A stretch of DNA of 64,000 nucleotides from Weizmannia acidilactici (GCF_008974225.1 NZ_BKZR01000016.1:5272-69271), one strand, 5' to 3'; positions 35,343-44,517 are shown, counted from the first letter of the stretch. Notes: generated by a model from the sequence alone, not told the origin. Made by a program: numbers and translations.

Positions 35343-35847
35343 TTATCTGTTTTTTAATTGTACAAGCGGCCGGTATATCTTAACCATTTCCTCTAATTTC
35401 ATCCGGACGAGGCCGCTTGATGAAGGGGCGACAAAATCGATCGTTCCCGGCACAACGAGCGGATTTTGGCCCCCCAGCCCGCCGCCTTTTTTTGCTGAAC
35501 TGCTGGTAAACGCCTTTTTCGACATAGCAGACGATTTTAGGCTGGTACTGTTCAATTTTCTTTTTCAAGATGCTGCGGCCTTCTTCATATTCTTTCTTAG
35601 TAATTTCATCAGCAGCTTTCGTCGGGCGTGCAACGATATTCGTTAAGCCGTATTCCAACTCGAGAAGCCCAGCATCTTCTTCCAGTTTGTATTGTTTCGG
35701 CATCAACCCGGAATAATAGAGGATTTTCCAGAAACGGTTATTCGGGTTGGCGTAATGGTGGCCGTTTTTCCCCAATTTTAAACTTGGGTTGAATCCGACG
35801 AATAAAATATCTAAATTTTTGGAGATATAATCCGGCACCACTCCCAA
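35343..35847 (-). pseudogene. mug: G/U mismatch-specific DNA glycosylase, frameshifted at an A7 run
   Basis: The first ~118 codons (from ATG 35847) encode a Mug/TDG-type glycosylase: ILFVGFNPSLKLG (substrate NP motif), HHYANPNNRFW, GLTNIVARPT. At a run of seven A (plus-strand T 35487-35493) the frame breaks; the rest continues in another frame as KKGGGLGGQNPLVVPG and IDFVAPSSSGLVRMKLEEM to 35343. One-base correction restores a ~167-residue protein. It may be a real mutation, a phase-variable tract, or a sequencing error. Confidence 0.82.
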
Positions 35848-35864
35848 TAAACTCCCTCCTGTTT

Positions 35865-36734
35865 TTAAAAATTAAGGTGTTTTAATTCCCGGTAAACAGC
35901 AGCAACATCTTCTTTTCCGGCGCCGTTAGCTTTTGCATTACGGTATGTTTCTTCAACTGCACCGGCAAGCGGAAGCGACATGGCGTTTTTTTCTATTTCC
36001 GCCTTGGCAAGGCCAAGGTCTTTTGACATCAGTTCCAGCATGAAAGTGGCAGGGAACGTTTCGTTAAGGAAAGCATTCTTCTTCATTTGGAAAATCGGCG
36101 TGTTGCATGCGGAAGCCGAAATCATTTCAATGATATTTTCTTTTTTCAGCCCGAGTTTTTCCCCGAGCAGGAGCGCTTCAGATGCGCCCTGGATAATCAG
36201 CCCGAGCAACAAATTGATCGATAATTTCGCGGCGCTGCCTTTCCCGTTTTCTCCAAAATGAATGACCGTTTTTCCAAGTACATCAAAAATCGGGCGGCAA
36301 ACATCTACTTGTTCTTTTTCGCCGCCGACGAGAATCACGAGGTTACCTTCTTTCGCCGGCTGGACAGAGCCCGAAACAGGCGCATCCATGAAGTGGCCGC
36401 CTTTTGCTTTAACCCATTCGGCAAAACGAACGGAATCGTCGGGGCTAACAGTGCTCATATCGATCACCGTTTTTCCTTCCGATAAACCGGAAAGAATACC
36501 GTTTTCTGCCCGCAACACTTCTTCCACCGCCGCATTATCCGTCAGCATTGTCACAATGACATCCGCTTTTTCTGCAATTTCTTGCGGTGACGTACATACC
36601 GTTGCCCCAGATGAAGCCAGCTCTTCCGTTTTGGATTGCGTGCGGTTGTATACAAATAACTCGAACTTTGCATTTAAAATACGTTTGGCCATTGGGCTTC
36701 CCATATGGCCCAGTCCGATCCAGCCAATTTTCAT
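35865..36734 (-). CDS. NAD(P)-dependent beta-hydroxyacid dehydrogenase
   Basis: 289 residues of the 3-hydroxyisobutyrate/tartronate-semialdehyde reductase family. Cofactor motif GWIGLGHMGSPMA (residues 4-16) with VYNRTQSK after strand 2 suggests NADP. DAPVSGSVQPAKEG is the substrate signature, and GSAAKLSINL holds the catalytic lysine (GxxxKxxxN). Substrate unknown (B. subtilis YkwC-like). The ATG 36734 has TTGGAGG 8 bases upstream; a longer frame to 36779 covers this site. Confidence 0.88.
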   Translation of the reverse strand: MKIGWIGLGHMGSPMAKRILNAKFELFVYNRTQSKTEELASSGATVCTSPQEIAEKADVIVTMLTDNAAVEEVLRAENGILSGLSEGKTVIDMSTVSPDDSVRFAEWVKAKGGHFMDAPVSGSVQPAKEGNLVILVGGEKEQVDVCRPIFDVLGKTVIHFGENGKGSAAKLSINLLLGLIIQGASEALLLGEKLGLKKENIIEMISASACNTPIFQMKKNAFLNETFPATFMLELMSKDLGLAKAEIEKNAMSLPLAGAVEETYRNAKANGAGKEDVAAVYRELKHLNF

Positions 36735-37041
36735 TTCAAAAACCTCCAAATATGGACACGATTGGCCCCAAAACAGCATGCTTCGGGGAATATTCCTTTC
36801 TTATTCTAATGTTTGCAGAAAAAGAGGGCAAGAAATACGCAATTTTTGTAGATGTTTTCCGTGTTTGTAAATAGGAAAAAGTGGTACTATCCAGATGCAA
36901 TTACGGTAACGCCACCATAAATCATCCTATTGGGAGTGATCATGATAATAATCAAAGCAGGAAGCTGGAAAATGTTAACTTTTTAAGATATGATGTCAAT
37001 TATAAAAGCAATCAGCCGGAGAAATATGCTGAGAAAACAGT
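36735..37041. other. Intergenic stretch without recognised features
   Basis: About 300 bp between the dehydrogenase and the end of the glg operon. A 67-codon + frame (36881-37084) overlaps the glg terminator and has no homology that I can see. Nothing else found beyond the dehydrogenase's own promoter region. Confidence 0.4.
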
Positions 37042-37071
37042 AAAAGGCGCCTTTAGAACTGGGCGTCTTTT
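37042..37071 (-). terminator. Terminator of the glg operon
   Basis: On the - strand AAAAGACGCC pairs with GGCGCCTTTT (one mismatch) and ends in T's, a few bases after the glgA stop. So no glgP follows glgA here. Confidence 0.75.
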
Positions 37072-37078
37072 CCCATGC

Positions 37079-38506
37079 TTATGAAAGTATTTCTTGATAC
37101 AGCTGAACATACTCATTTGCGGACGCTTTCCAGCTGAAATCAAGGCTCATCGCCCTTTCCGAAAGCGAACGCCATCTTTTCGGCTGGTAACGGAAAAACC
37201 AGACCGCCCTTTCGACCGTATACAGCATATCGTGGGCGTTATAATTCGCAAATGAAAAACCATAGCCTTCGTCCGTAAATTCGTTGTAAGGCTGAACGGT
37301 ATCTTTTAGCCCCCCCGTTTCGCGCACGAGCGGCAAAGTGCCGTATCGCATCGCGAGTAATTGCCCGATGCCGCACGGTTAAAATTTGGAAGGCATTAAA
37401 AACAAATCACTGCCTGCATAAATTTTATGGGATAACGGTTCATCAAAATAAATATGTACGGACACTTGATCCGGATACTCGCCGGCAAGATGCCGGAATG
37501 CTTCTTCATAATGCCATTCCCCAGTGCCGAGGAGCACAAACTGGACGTTCTGCCCCAATATTTCATGGATGACGCGCAGCACCAGGTCAATCCCTTTTTG
37601 TTCCACGAGCCTCGTAACCATTGATACAACGGGGATATTGGCATCAACCGGCAAATGTAGCGCTTCCTGCAGTGCTTTTTTATTCTCCAATTTGCCCGTA
37701 TAATCATTGTATGTAGAAAACAACGCCGGATCGGTTGCCGGATTGTATGTATCCGTATCGATTCCGTTTACGATCCCTTTCAGCCGGTTGCTTTTCATCC
37801 GCAAAAAGCCGTCAAGATGCTCCCCGTAATACGGCATCTGGATTTCGGAAGCATATGCCGGACTGACGGTCGTAATATAGTCCGAATAGGCAAGCCCTGC
37901 TTTTAAATAGCTTGCATTGCCGTAAAACTCGAGCCCGTCAACATGGAAATACAACTCGCTCAAATCAAGCAGATCAGACAGCACACTTTTCGGAAATACA
38001 CCCTGGTAGCGCAAATTAAGGATTGTAAACATCGTTTTGATTCCTTTATAAAAAGGGTGGCTGTTGAAATGTGCTTTTAACAGGACGGGAATCGGCCCCG
38101 CCTGCCAGTCATGGCAATGGATGATATCCGGTTTTTGCTGCAGATACGGAAGGGCTTCAAGCACCGCCCGTGAAAAAAATGCAAACCGTTCGCCGTCATC
38201 AAAAAATCCGTAACTGCCGTGCCTTTTAAAATAATACTCGTTATCCAAAAAATAATAACGGATCCCGCCTTCTTCCAGCGTTTCAATGCCGCAATACTGG
38301 TTCCGCCAGCCGACTGGGACCGTGATGCTGGTCATGAAAGAGAGGCGTTCTTTCACTTCCGGTTTTAGATCTTCGTATTTCGGCAGGATGACAGATGTGT
38401 TCACGCCGAGTTTTTTCAGGGATTTAGGCAATGCGTGAATCACATCGCCCAACCCCCCTGTTTTAATAAATGGTGCGCATTCTGATGCTGCAAACAATAC
38501 GTTCAT
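37079..38506 (-). pseudogene. glgA: Glycogen synthase with an in-frame stop at the catalytic glutamate
   Basis: A 475-codon GT5 glycogen synthase frame (B. subtilis GlgA 484). The ADP-glucose-binding KTGGLGD is at residues 16-22, HCHDWQAGPI is present, and VTRLVEQKG is intact. At codon 376 (37379-37381) the motif expected as FEPCGLGQ reads F-stop-PCGIGQ: GAA has become TAA. The rest continues in the same frame (MRYGTLPLVRETGGL) to 37079. That Glu is the conserved catalytic residue of the family. The upper part has the N-terminal fold only, so the product should be inactive unless the stop is read through or is a sequencing error. It is last in the operon, 13 bp after glgD. Confidence 0.9.
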
Positions 38507-38519
38507 GGCTGATCCTCCG

Positions 38520-39635
38520 TCAAATGATTTCTTTTTTTCTCAAAACTTTAGGGTGCGACGGTGTTCCGACAACAACTTTATGCTGGGTGACGGCCACCTG
38601 TTTGTCGGCGATGACATTTTCCAGCACTGCGTCATCCTCCACTTCTGTTTTTTGCATGACGATGCTGTTTTTGACAACCGCACCTTTTTTGATTTTTACG
38701 CCGCGGAATATGATGCTGTTTTCCACGGTCCCTTCAATATCGCTGCCGTTCGCGATAAAAGAATTTGTGACACGGGCAGCTTGTCCGTATTTTGTCGGCG
38801 GTTCATGTTTAATTTTTGTATACACTTCCCAATCTTCATAAAAGAAAGCGCGGATCGTATCCGGATTGAGCAGGGCCATGTTAGCGGCATGGAAACTGTT
38901 CATCGAGTGGATGAAAATCATATTTCCTTTATGATTAAAAGCTTTTATGTTGTATTTATGGACATTCGCTTTAATCGCGTCTTTTAAAAAGTCGACTTCG
39001 CCGTTTTCATAGCAGGTTTGGATCAAGTCCATGAGCAATGATTTCGGCAGCACATATGTCTCGAGGCAAACACAGTCGCCTTTTTGCGGCGCCGTGAACA
39101 TATCAATATCCAGGATGTTCCCTTTCTTGTCCACAGTAACCTGGTGGTAATTCGGCTTTTGGATCGGATCCCCGTCATATTCCCTGTAGACGATCGTGAT
39201 ATCCGCCTGCGTTTTTTCATGAAACTCTAGTAAAGCGGCTACATCCAGTTTGCTGACTTGGTGCCCTGGAGAAATAATGACAAGATCTGCCGATGTCCGT
39301 TCAAAAAATTCCCTGTGGTCATAAAACCCTTGGATATCGCCCCTTAGTTTGGCATCATCTGAAACGGGCGGCAAAATAAACAGCCCGCCATTATGCCGGT
39401 CCAGATCCCATTCTTTCCCTGAACCGAGATGGTCCAAGACCGATCTGCCGTTATCTTTCGTAAAAACGGCAACTTGCGAAATTTCGGCATGAATAAAATT
39501 GGAAAGCACAAAATCAATGAAACGGTAGCGCCCCCCAAAAGGAACGGAAGCGAGGCAGCGGTGAAGCGTCAATTCTTTTAAAATCGGTTTTTCGTTGATT
39601 AAGTTGATAACCCCTAGCACATTCGTCATATCCAT
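38520..39635 (-). CDS. glgD: GlgD, non-catalytic glucose-1-phosphate adenylyltransferase subunit
   Basis: 371 residues: a nucleotidyltransferase domain in which the catalytic GGxGxRL loop is degenerate (NLINEKPILKELTLHR), then VPFGGRYRFIDFVLSN, and a C-terminal left-handed beta-helix (IIFRGVKIKKGAVVKNS). In Bacillus GlgD pairs with GlgC and raises its activity. ATG with AAAAGGGACG. It lies 11 bp after glgC. Confidence 0.92.
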   Translation of the reverse strand: MDMTNVLGVINLINEKPILKELTLHRCLASVPFGGRYRFIDFVLSNFIHAEISQVAVFTKDNGRSVLDHLGSGKEWDLDRHNGGLFILPPVSDDAKLRGDIQGFYDHREFFERTSADLVIISPGHQVSKLDVAALLEFHEKTQADITIVYREYDGDPIQKPNYHQVTVDKKGNILDIDMFTAPQKGDCVCLETYVLPKSLLMDLIQTCYENGEVDFLKDAIKANVHKYNIKAFNHKGNMIFIHSMNSFHAANMALLNPDTIRAFFYEDWEVYTKIKHEPPTKYGQAARVTNSFIANGSDIEGTVENSIIFRGVKIKKGAVVKNSIVMQKTEVEDDAVLENVIADKQVAVTQHKVVVGTPSHPKVLRKKEII

Positions 39636-39646
39636 CGTCCCTTTTC

Positions 39647-40801
39647 TTATAAAACTTCTTTTATGTCTGTTTCTTCCATCGTTTGCGGGCAGCTGTAGAG
39701 CCGTACTTCGTTTGCTTTTAACGGCGCGATTTTTTTTCCGCTTTCGATAATCGTATTGCTTGCGATAATGGCATGCTCTATTGTGACATTATTTCCGATT
39801 GTGACATTCGGCATAATCACCGAGTCTTTAATAAAGCTGTTTTTTCCGACATAAACAATGTGCGAGATCACCGAGTGGCATATATTTCCGTATATCCAGC
39901 TGCCCTCGTTGATTAAAGAATTTTTGATATTCGCTTCCGGCGCAATATACTGGGGCGGATGGTTCGCATCCCCGGTAAAAATCCTCCAATCCGGGTCGTC
40001 CAGTTCAAAAGCCGGCTCGTCTTCCAATAAATCCATATGGGCTTCCCAGAAGCTTTGTACTGTGCCGACATCTTTCCAGTAGCCGCTGAACTGATATGCA
40101 TATATTTTATTTTTATCTTTCAGCATTTTTGGAATAATATCTTTTCCGAAATCATTAGATGAACCACTGTTTTTCTCGTCCTGGACCAAATATTGGCGCA
40201 AAAGCTTCCAATTAAATAAATAGACGCCCATAGAAGCGAGATTACTTTTTGGGAACTGCGGTTTTTCCTCAAACTCTACGATTTTTCCTTCGGAGTTGGT
40301 CACCATAATGCCAAAGCGGCCAGCTTCCTGCCAAGGGACTTCGATGACAGCGATGCTCACCTGTGCCCCTTTTTCAATATGGTATTTCAATAATTTACGG
40401 TAATCCATTTTATATATATGGTCGCCGGAAAGGATCAGCACGAATTCCGGGTTGTAATGGTCAATATAATGGATATTTTGGTAAACCGCATTGGCCGTGC
40501 CTTTATACCATTTTCCGCCGTCTTTTCCCACATACGGGGGCAATACGGCTGCCCCGCCGTAATTCCGATCCAAATCCCATGCCCTGCCGTTCCCGACATA
40601 GGAATTTAAAATATGTGGTTCATACTGCGTCAGCACCCCGACCGTGTCAATACCTGAGTGCATGCAGTTGCTTAACGAAAAATCTATAATTCTATATTTT
40701 CCTCCAAAAGGTACTGCAGGTTTTGCAAGCTGGGAAGTCAAATCGCCAAGCCTTGTCCCCTGCCCGCCTGCTAGTAACATTGCCATCCATTTCTTTTCCA
40801 T
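39647..40801 (-). CDS. glgC: Glucose-1-phosphate adenylyltransferase (ADP-glucose pyrophosphorylase)
   Basis: 384 residues. LLAGGQGTRLGDLTSQLAKP (residues 10-29) is the nucleotide-binding loop, followed by VPFGGKYRIIDFSLSN and the catalytic LSGDHIYKMDY near residue 130; the C-terminus is a beta-helix. It makes ADP-glucose from ATP and glucose-1-phosphate. Its ATG overlaps the glgB stop (TAATG), so translation is coupled. Confidence 0.95.
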   Translation of the reverse strand: MEKKWMAMLLAGGQGTRLGDLTSQLAKPAVPFGGKYRIIDFSLSNCMHSGIDTVGVLTQYEPHILNSYVGNGRAWDLDRNYGGAAVLPPYVGKDGGKWYKGTANAVYQNIHYIDHYNPEFVLILSGDHIYKMDYRKLLKYHIEKGAQVSIAVIEVPWQEAGRFGIMVTNSEGKIVEFEEKPQFPKSNLASMGVYLFNWKLLRQYLVQDEKNSGSSNDFGKDIIPKMLKDKNKIYAYQFSGYWKDVGTVQSFWEAHMDLLEDEPAFELDDPDWRIFTGDANHPPQYIAPEANIKNSLINEGSWIYGNICHSVISHIVYVGKNSFIKDSVIMPNVTIGNNVTIEHAIIASNTIIESGKKIAPLKANEVRLYSCPQTMEETDIKEVL

Positions 40802-42747
40802 TATTTTTTGCCACCCCTTCGCCGTTTTGCTGTTAGTTTTTTGAATATGACCGCACTTAATGGGGGAATGCTGATTTCCATGCTGTAAGGCTGATTGTGG
40901 AAAGGCTTTTTATCCACTTGAATTGCATTTTTATTTAGCAGCCCCCCGCCACCAAACCGTTCGTCATCCGTGCTAAAAATTTCAATATATTTTCCATACG
41001 AAGGGACGCCGATCCTGAATTTTTCATATGCTACTTTTGAAAAATTACATAAAACAATGCAATAGTCACCTTTTCGTTTCCCTCTCCTAATAAAAACTAT
41101 GATGCTTTGCCGGCTATTATTCGGGTCTATCCATTCAAAGCTTTCCTGCTCGTGGTCCAGCCGCCACAAACTTCTCATTTCTTTATAAAAATCATTAAAA
41201 TCTTTTGTAAACCGGAAAAATTTCTGATGGGTTTCGAATTCAAACAAGTTCCAATCCAATTGCGTCAAGTCTTTCCATTCATCAAACTGGCCGAACTCAC
41301 TGCCCATGAATAGTAATTTTTTTCCCGGATGCGTCATAAAGTAAGCGTATAATAGGCGCAAGTTTGCAAATTTTTGCGAAAAATCTCCTGGCATCTTGTT
41401 TAGCAGCGATCTTTTCCCGTAAACCACTTCATCGTGCGAAAAAGGCAGCACATAGTTTTCGGAAAAAGCGTAATGCATGGAAAATGTCAAAAAGTCATGG
41501 ACTTCCTGCCGTTTTTCCTCCGCCGTCTGCATATAGCGGAGCACATCATGGACCCAGCCCATATTCCATTTAAAATTAAAGCCGAGGCCGCCTGCGTATG
41601 TAGGCGCTGTGACGAGCGGCCAGGCCGTCGCTTCTTCCGCCATCATCAGCGCGTGGGGGAATTTCTTAAAAACGGCTTCGTTTAATTTTTTCAAAAAAGC
41701 GACAGCTTCTAAATTTACATCGCCGCCGCATTGGTTGGTGATTTTTTTCGCGTCCCCCCTGTCATGGTTTAAATAAATAAGAGACGAAACAGCATCCACC
41801 CGAAATCCATCAATATGGTAAACATCCATCCAAAAAATGGCATTTGAAATTAAGAAGCTGGATATTTCGGGTTTTTGAAAATCGAAGTTATATGTACCCC
41901 AAATCGGCCTTTCCGCTTTATCGGGATCAGCGGGCTCATAAAGCGGCGTCCCGTCAAAACGCCCCAAGCCGTGTGCATCTTTGCAAAAATGGACAGGAAC
42001 CCAATCCAAAATCACACCAATGCCGTTTTGATGGCATTTGTCGATGAAATACATGAAATCATCCGGTTTCCCGTAGCGGCTTGTAGGCGCATAGAACCCC
42101 GTGATTTGGTAACCCCAGGAACGGTCAAAAGGATGTTCCATGATCGGCATGAGTTCAATATGTGTGTAGCCGTGATCCGCAACATAGCCAATTAACATGT
42201 CCGCTATTTCGCGGTAGGTGTAAAAATCGCCGTTTTCCTTCTTTTTCCATGAGCCGAAATGCATTTCGTAAATCAACATCGGTTCATGGTACGGATCGTA
42301 TTTCGCTTTATGGGCCATCCACCTGTGGTCGTGCCATTTATACTTTCCAAGGTCGTGAACAATGGAAGCGGTGCGCGGACGGACTTCTGAATAAAAAGCA
42401 TACGGGTCGGCTTTTAAAAATTTCTCCCCTTTTGGCCCGGTGATTTCATATTTATACAGTTCGCCCGCCCGGAGCCCGGGAACAAACAATACCCAAATAC
42501 CCGAATCCTTTACTTTCTGCATCCGGTGCTTGCTGCCGTCCCAGTCGTTAAAATCACCGGCAACGGACACAGCTTTCGCATGCGGGGCCCAGACTGCAAA
42601 CCGTACGCCTTTTTCTCCGCCCACTTCCGCCACATGCGCACCAAGCATGTGGTAACTTTCATAAAGTGTTCCTTCATGAAACAAATAAAGCTCAAAATCA
42701 GTAGGAGCGATTTGTTGCGAATCTTTCACTGTCTTTACCAATGTCAC
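40801..42747 (-). CDS. glgB: 1,4-alpha-glucan branching enzyme
   Basis: 648 residues of GH13: an N-terminal CBM48 (AVWAPHAKAVSVAGDFNDW), then the (beta/alpha)8 barrel with GVILDWVPVHF, the nucleophile Asp in DGFRVDAVSS, the acid Glu in MMAEEATAWP, and LPFSHDEVV. It introduces alpha-1,6 branches in glycogen. First gene of glgB-glgC-glgD-glgA. Start near GGAGGTGTGAC. The upstream hairpin at 42901-42975 separates it from the GH15-like gene. Confidence 0.95.
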   Translation of the reverse strand: MTLVKTVKDSQQIAPTDFELYLFHEGTLYESYHMLGAHVAEVGGEKGVRFAVWAPHAKAVSVAGDFNDWDGSKHRMQKVKDSGIWVLFVPGLRAGELYKYEITGPKGEKFLKADPYAFYSEVRPRTASIVHDLGKYKWHDHRWMAHKAKYDPYHEPMLIYEMHFGSWKKKENGDFYTYREIADMLIGYVADHGYTHIELMPIMEHPFDRSWGYQITGFYAPTSRYGKPDDFMYFIDKCHQNGIGVILDWVPVHFCKDAHGLGRFDGTPLYEPADPDKAERPIWGTYNFDFQKPEISSFLISNAIFWMDVYHIDGFRVDAVSSLIYLNHDRGDAKKITNQCGGDVNLEAVAFLKKLNEAVFKKFPHALMMAEEATAWPLVTAPTYAGGLGFNFKWNMGWVHDVLRYMQTAEEKRQEVHDFLTFSMHYAFSENYVLPFSHDEVVYGKRSLLNKMPGDFSQKFANLRLLYAYFMTHPGKKLLFMGSEFGQFDEWKDLTQLDWNLFEFETHQKFFRFTKDFNDFYKEMRSLWRLDHEQESFEWIDPNNSRQSIIVFIRRGKRKGDYCIVLCNFSKVAYEKFRIGVPSYGKYIEIFSTDDERFGGGGLLNKNAIQVDKKPFHNQPYSMEISIPPLSAVIFKKLTAKRRRGGKK

Positions 42748-42900
42748 ACCTCCGCCTAATCAGCATATTTGTTTATATTCGTTAGGAATTTTATGAATCC
42801 TGCAAAAAAAAGCAGTCTAGTTTTGTCGAATTCATGATATTTACAAATTTATTCAAATATTTCCGTTTTCACATTTTTTTGGGGGATTGTTGGGAAAAAT

Positions 42901-42975
42901 AAAAAAGCTGTTTTAAATTCCGCGCCGCATTTTCAATGTAAAAGAATATGCAGGCACTTTTAAAACAGCTTTTTT
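42901..42975 (-). terminator. Long-armed hairpin between the GH15-like gene and glgB
   Basis: A perfect 17-bp inverted repeat (AAAAAAGCTGTTTTAAA / TTTAAAACAGCTTTTTT) encloses ~40 bases. On the - strand it follows the GH15-like stop and ends in T's, so it ends that transcript, possibly letting part of it through to glgB. Confidence 0.72.
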
Positions 42976-43001
42976 ATTTTTCCCGGAATTGTGGTTTTTT
43001 T

Positions 43002-43997
43002 TTAGTTAACATTCATTGTTTTTAAAAACTGATACGCTAACGAAACCGACCAGGCGAGCGGGTTGTTCGCATTCGGTTCGTATTTTCCGCCAATGTACAA
43101 CTCCGGCACTTCCCAATTTTCCGTAATGACGCTTTTCGTTTTTTCCACATATTCATTCGCTTTATCATACATACCCAATTCGTAGAAGCACAAACCGAGC
43201 CATGGAAATCCGAAGCACCACTCGGCTTCGCTGCCTTCGTTGTAATATTTGTCATTCACATAGCGTATGCAGCCGTATTTGCGTTCAAGCGTCGTTGTAA
43301 TATCTTCCAGTATCCTGAGCGCCATTTGCCGGTCAACAAGCCGGTAAGGATAGATCAAGGACAATAAGGCCAGGTCGGTCGGTTTAGTGGCGCTTTCCCG
43401 CGGCAACAGCTTTTCGAGCGTTTCTTCCCCTTTTTCGATCAGTTCGTCTTTCACATTAACAAGCATTTTAACAGCTTTTAAACCGGCTACACATGCCCCG
43501 ACACTCGAAGCATGGACTTCCATGTTTTCTTCCCACATACCATTGTCTTCTGCCTGCCAATACTGCAGGCATTCCAAATAATCGACAAGTTTTTGGATCA
43601 CATCCAGGTCTTTTTGGCTGCGGATGATTTTCTGGCCGTGGTGGATGCCCTCGCCCACCCCCCAAAGGAAAGCGCCGACCGCATCGTTTTGCGCATGGCC
43701 CCATTCCTGCGGGAGTTCCTCAAGGTCTGTGGAATAGCGTGCATGGATATATTCGAACAAATAACGCGGTTTTTTCTTCGTATGGATATCGAGTTTCCAT
43801 TCGTAGCGGATAAACATATCCAGCAATGCATGGTAAGCTTTTTCATAATACGGGGATGGCGTAGCTAAAAAAGGCAGTACGGTATAAACAACATCTCTGA
43901 TCCACACATAATGGTATTCCGGAGACAGGCTGGCGGTAAAGGCGCCGTTCGGCAGTCGCATGCGTTCAATGACCTTAACGGCTTTCTCGATGTTCAC
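43002..43997 (-). CDS. GH15-like (alpha/alpha)6 glycoside hydrolase
   Basis: 331 residues with glucoamylase/GH15-type pieces: YHYVWIRDVVYTVLPFLA (residues 27-44), QEWGHAQNDAVGAFLW, EDNGMWEE and EAEWCFGFPWLG, typical of the six-helix toroid with substrate-side Trp/Glu residues. It is shorter than secreted glucoamylases and has no signal peptide, so it acts in the cytosol, plausibly on maltodextrin or glycogen ends. Start GTG with GGAGGTG at 7 bases. Next to the glg operon on the same strand, and a candidate cre lies upstream. Confidence 0.78.
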   Translation of the reverse strand: MNIEKAVKVIERMRLPNGAFTASLSPEYHYVWIRDVVYTVLPFLATPSPYYEKAYHALLDMFIRYEWKLDIHTKKKPRYLFEYIHARYSTDLEELPQEWGHAQNDAVGAFLWGVGEGIHHGQKIIRSQKDLDVIQKLVDYLECLQYWQAEDNGMWEENMEVHASSVGACVAGLKAVKMLVNVKDELIEKGEETLEKLLPRESATKPTDLALLSLIYPYRLVDRQMALRILEDITTTLERKYGCIRYVNDKYYNEGSEAEWCFGFPWLGLCFYELGMYDKANEYVEKTKSVITENWEVPELYIGGKYEPNANNPLAWSVSLAYQFLKTMNVN

Positions 43998-44090
43998 TGT
44001 TTTTCACCTCCAAAAGTTGATCCATACCATTAGTGTTGGCAAGAAAGTTACCATTTATAACCATTTCAAAATCTGCGTCACTCCCCCTAT

Positions 44091-44104
44091 GTAAAGCGCT
44101 TTCA
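44091..44104 (-). promoter_or_regulatory. Candidate cre (CcpA) site upstream of the GH15-like/glg genes
   Basis: On the - strand TGAAAGCGCTTTAC matches 12 of 14 positions of the cre consensus TGWAANCGNTNWCA and is nearly palindromic. It is about 95 bp before the GH15-like start codon. Confidence 0.6.
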
Positions 44105-44395
44105 AAAATAAGAATTTTTTCCGCCATACCTCTTTTCACCCATCAGTCCGCCGGAAAAGGTGTCGATGTCGAGGTACTTCCCTTCCTTTAAACCGGCTGT
44201 TTTTTTCTATATATTATGTTTGAACTTATTGGATGATTATTTTGAATGCCTAATCGGGCCCGATTTTGTGCCAATTCCGTAGCAATTTTTATGTGTGTTT
44301 CCTTGATTTCATTCAACGTCTGGGGAATGAAAACCGTATTCCGTATCAATGTTCTTTCATTTCGCCTTTATCCTTAACTGTTATATATATATATA

Positions 44396-44425
44396 TGTGT
44401 GTTATCAGCACATTGTGTTATAAGT
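44396..44425 (-). promoter_or_regulatory. Ter-like site 5, opposite orientation
   Basis: On the - strand: ACTTA, five bases TAACA, then CAATGTGCTGATAACACACA. It shares the ATGTGC(T)(A/G)ATAACACA core with site 2 (13343) and keeps four of five bases of half-site A at the right spacing. Being inverted with respect to sites 1-4 and 31 kb away, it would stop forks moving rightward. Confidence 0.75.
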
Positions 44426-44493
44426 ATGATGACGTGTTTTGTACCAAGAGTTTAGTGTGATAATTCTCTTTTAGCGCAATGTGTAAGATGATT

Positions 44494-44517
44494 GTTATTT
44501 TGCACATTGTGATTAGT
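44494..44517 (-). promoter_or_regulatory. Ter-like site 6, opposite orientation, degenerate
   Basis: On the - strand CACAATGTGCAAAATAAC, with ACTAAT just upstream; the ACTAA-to-core spacing is two bases shorter than in the other sites. Similar core to site 5, same orientation, 90 bp away. Confidence 0.5.

Noticed and set aside
41440..41460. CTATGTGC on the - strand inside glgB
   Set aside because: Matches only the first eight bases of a Ter core; no AACACA follows and no A half-site precedes. Chance match in coding sequence.
44205..44225. TATATATTATGT, resembling the centre and right arm of dif
   Set aside because: The left arm is a T-rich run with no XerC-type match and the right arm continues TTGAACT instead of AAACT; the 27575-27602 site is far better.
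44470..44492. GCAATGTGTAAG in + orientation between the two inverted Ter-like sites
   Set aside because: Lacks the C after ATGTG and the AACACA part; kept only as a hint of a decayed array.
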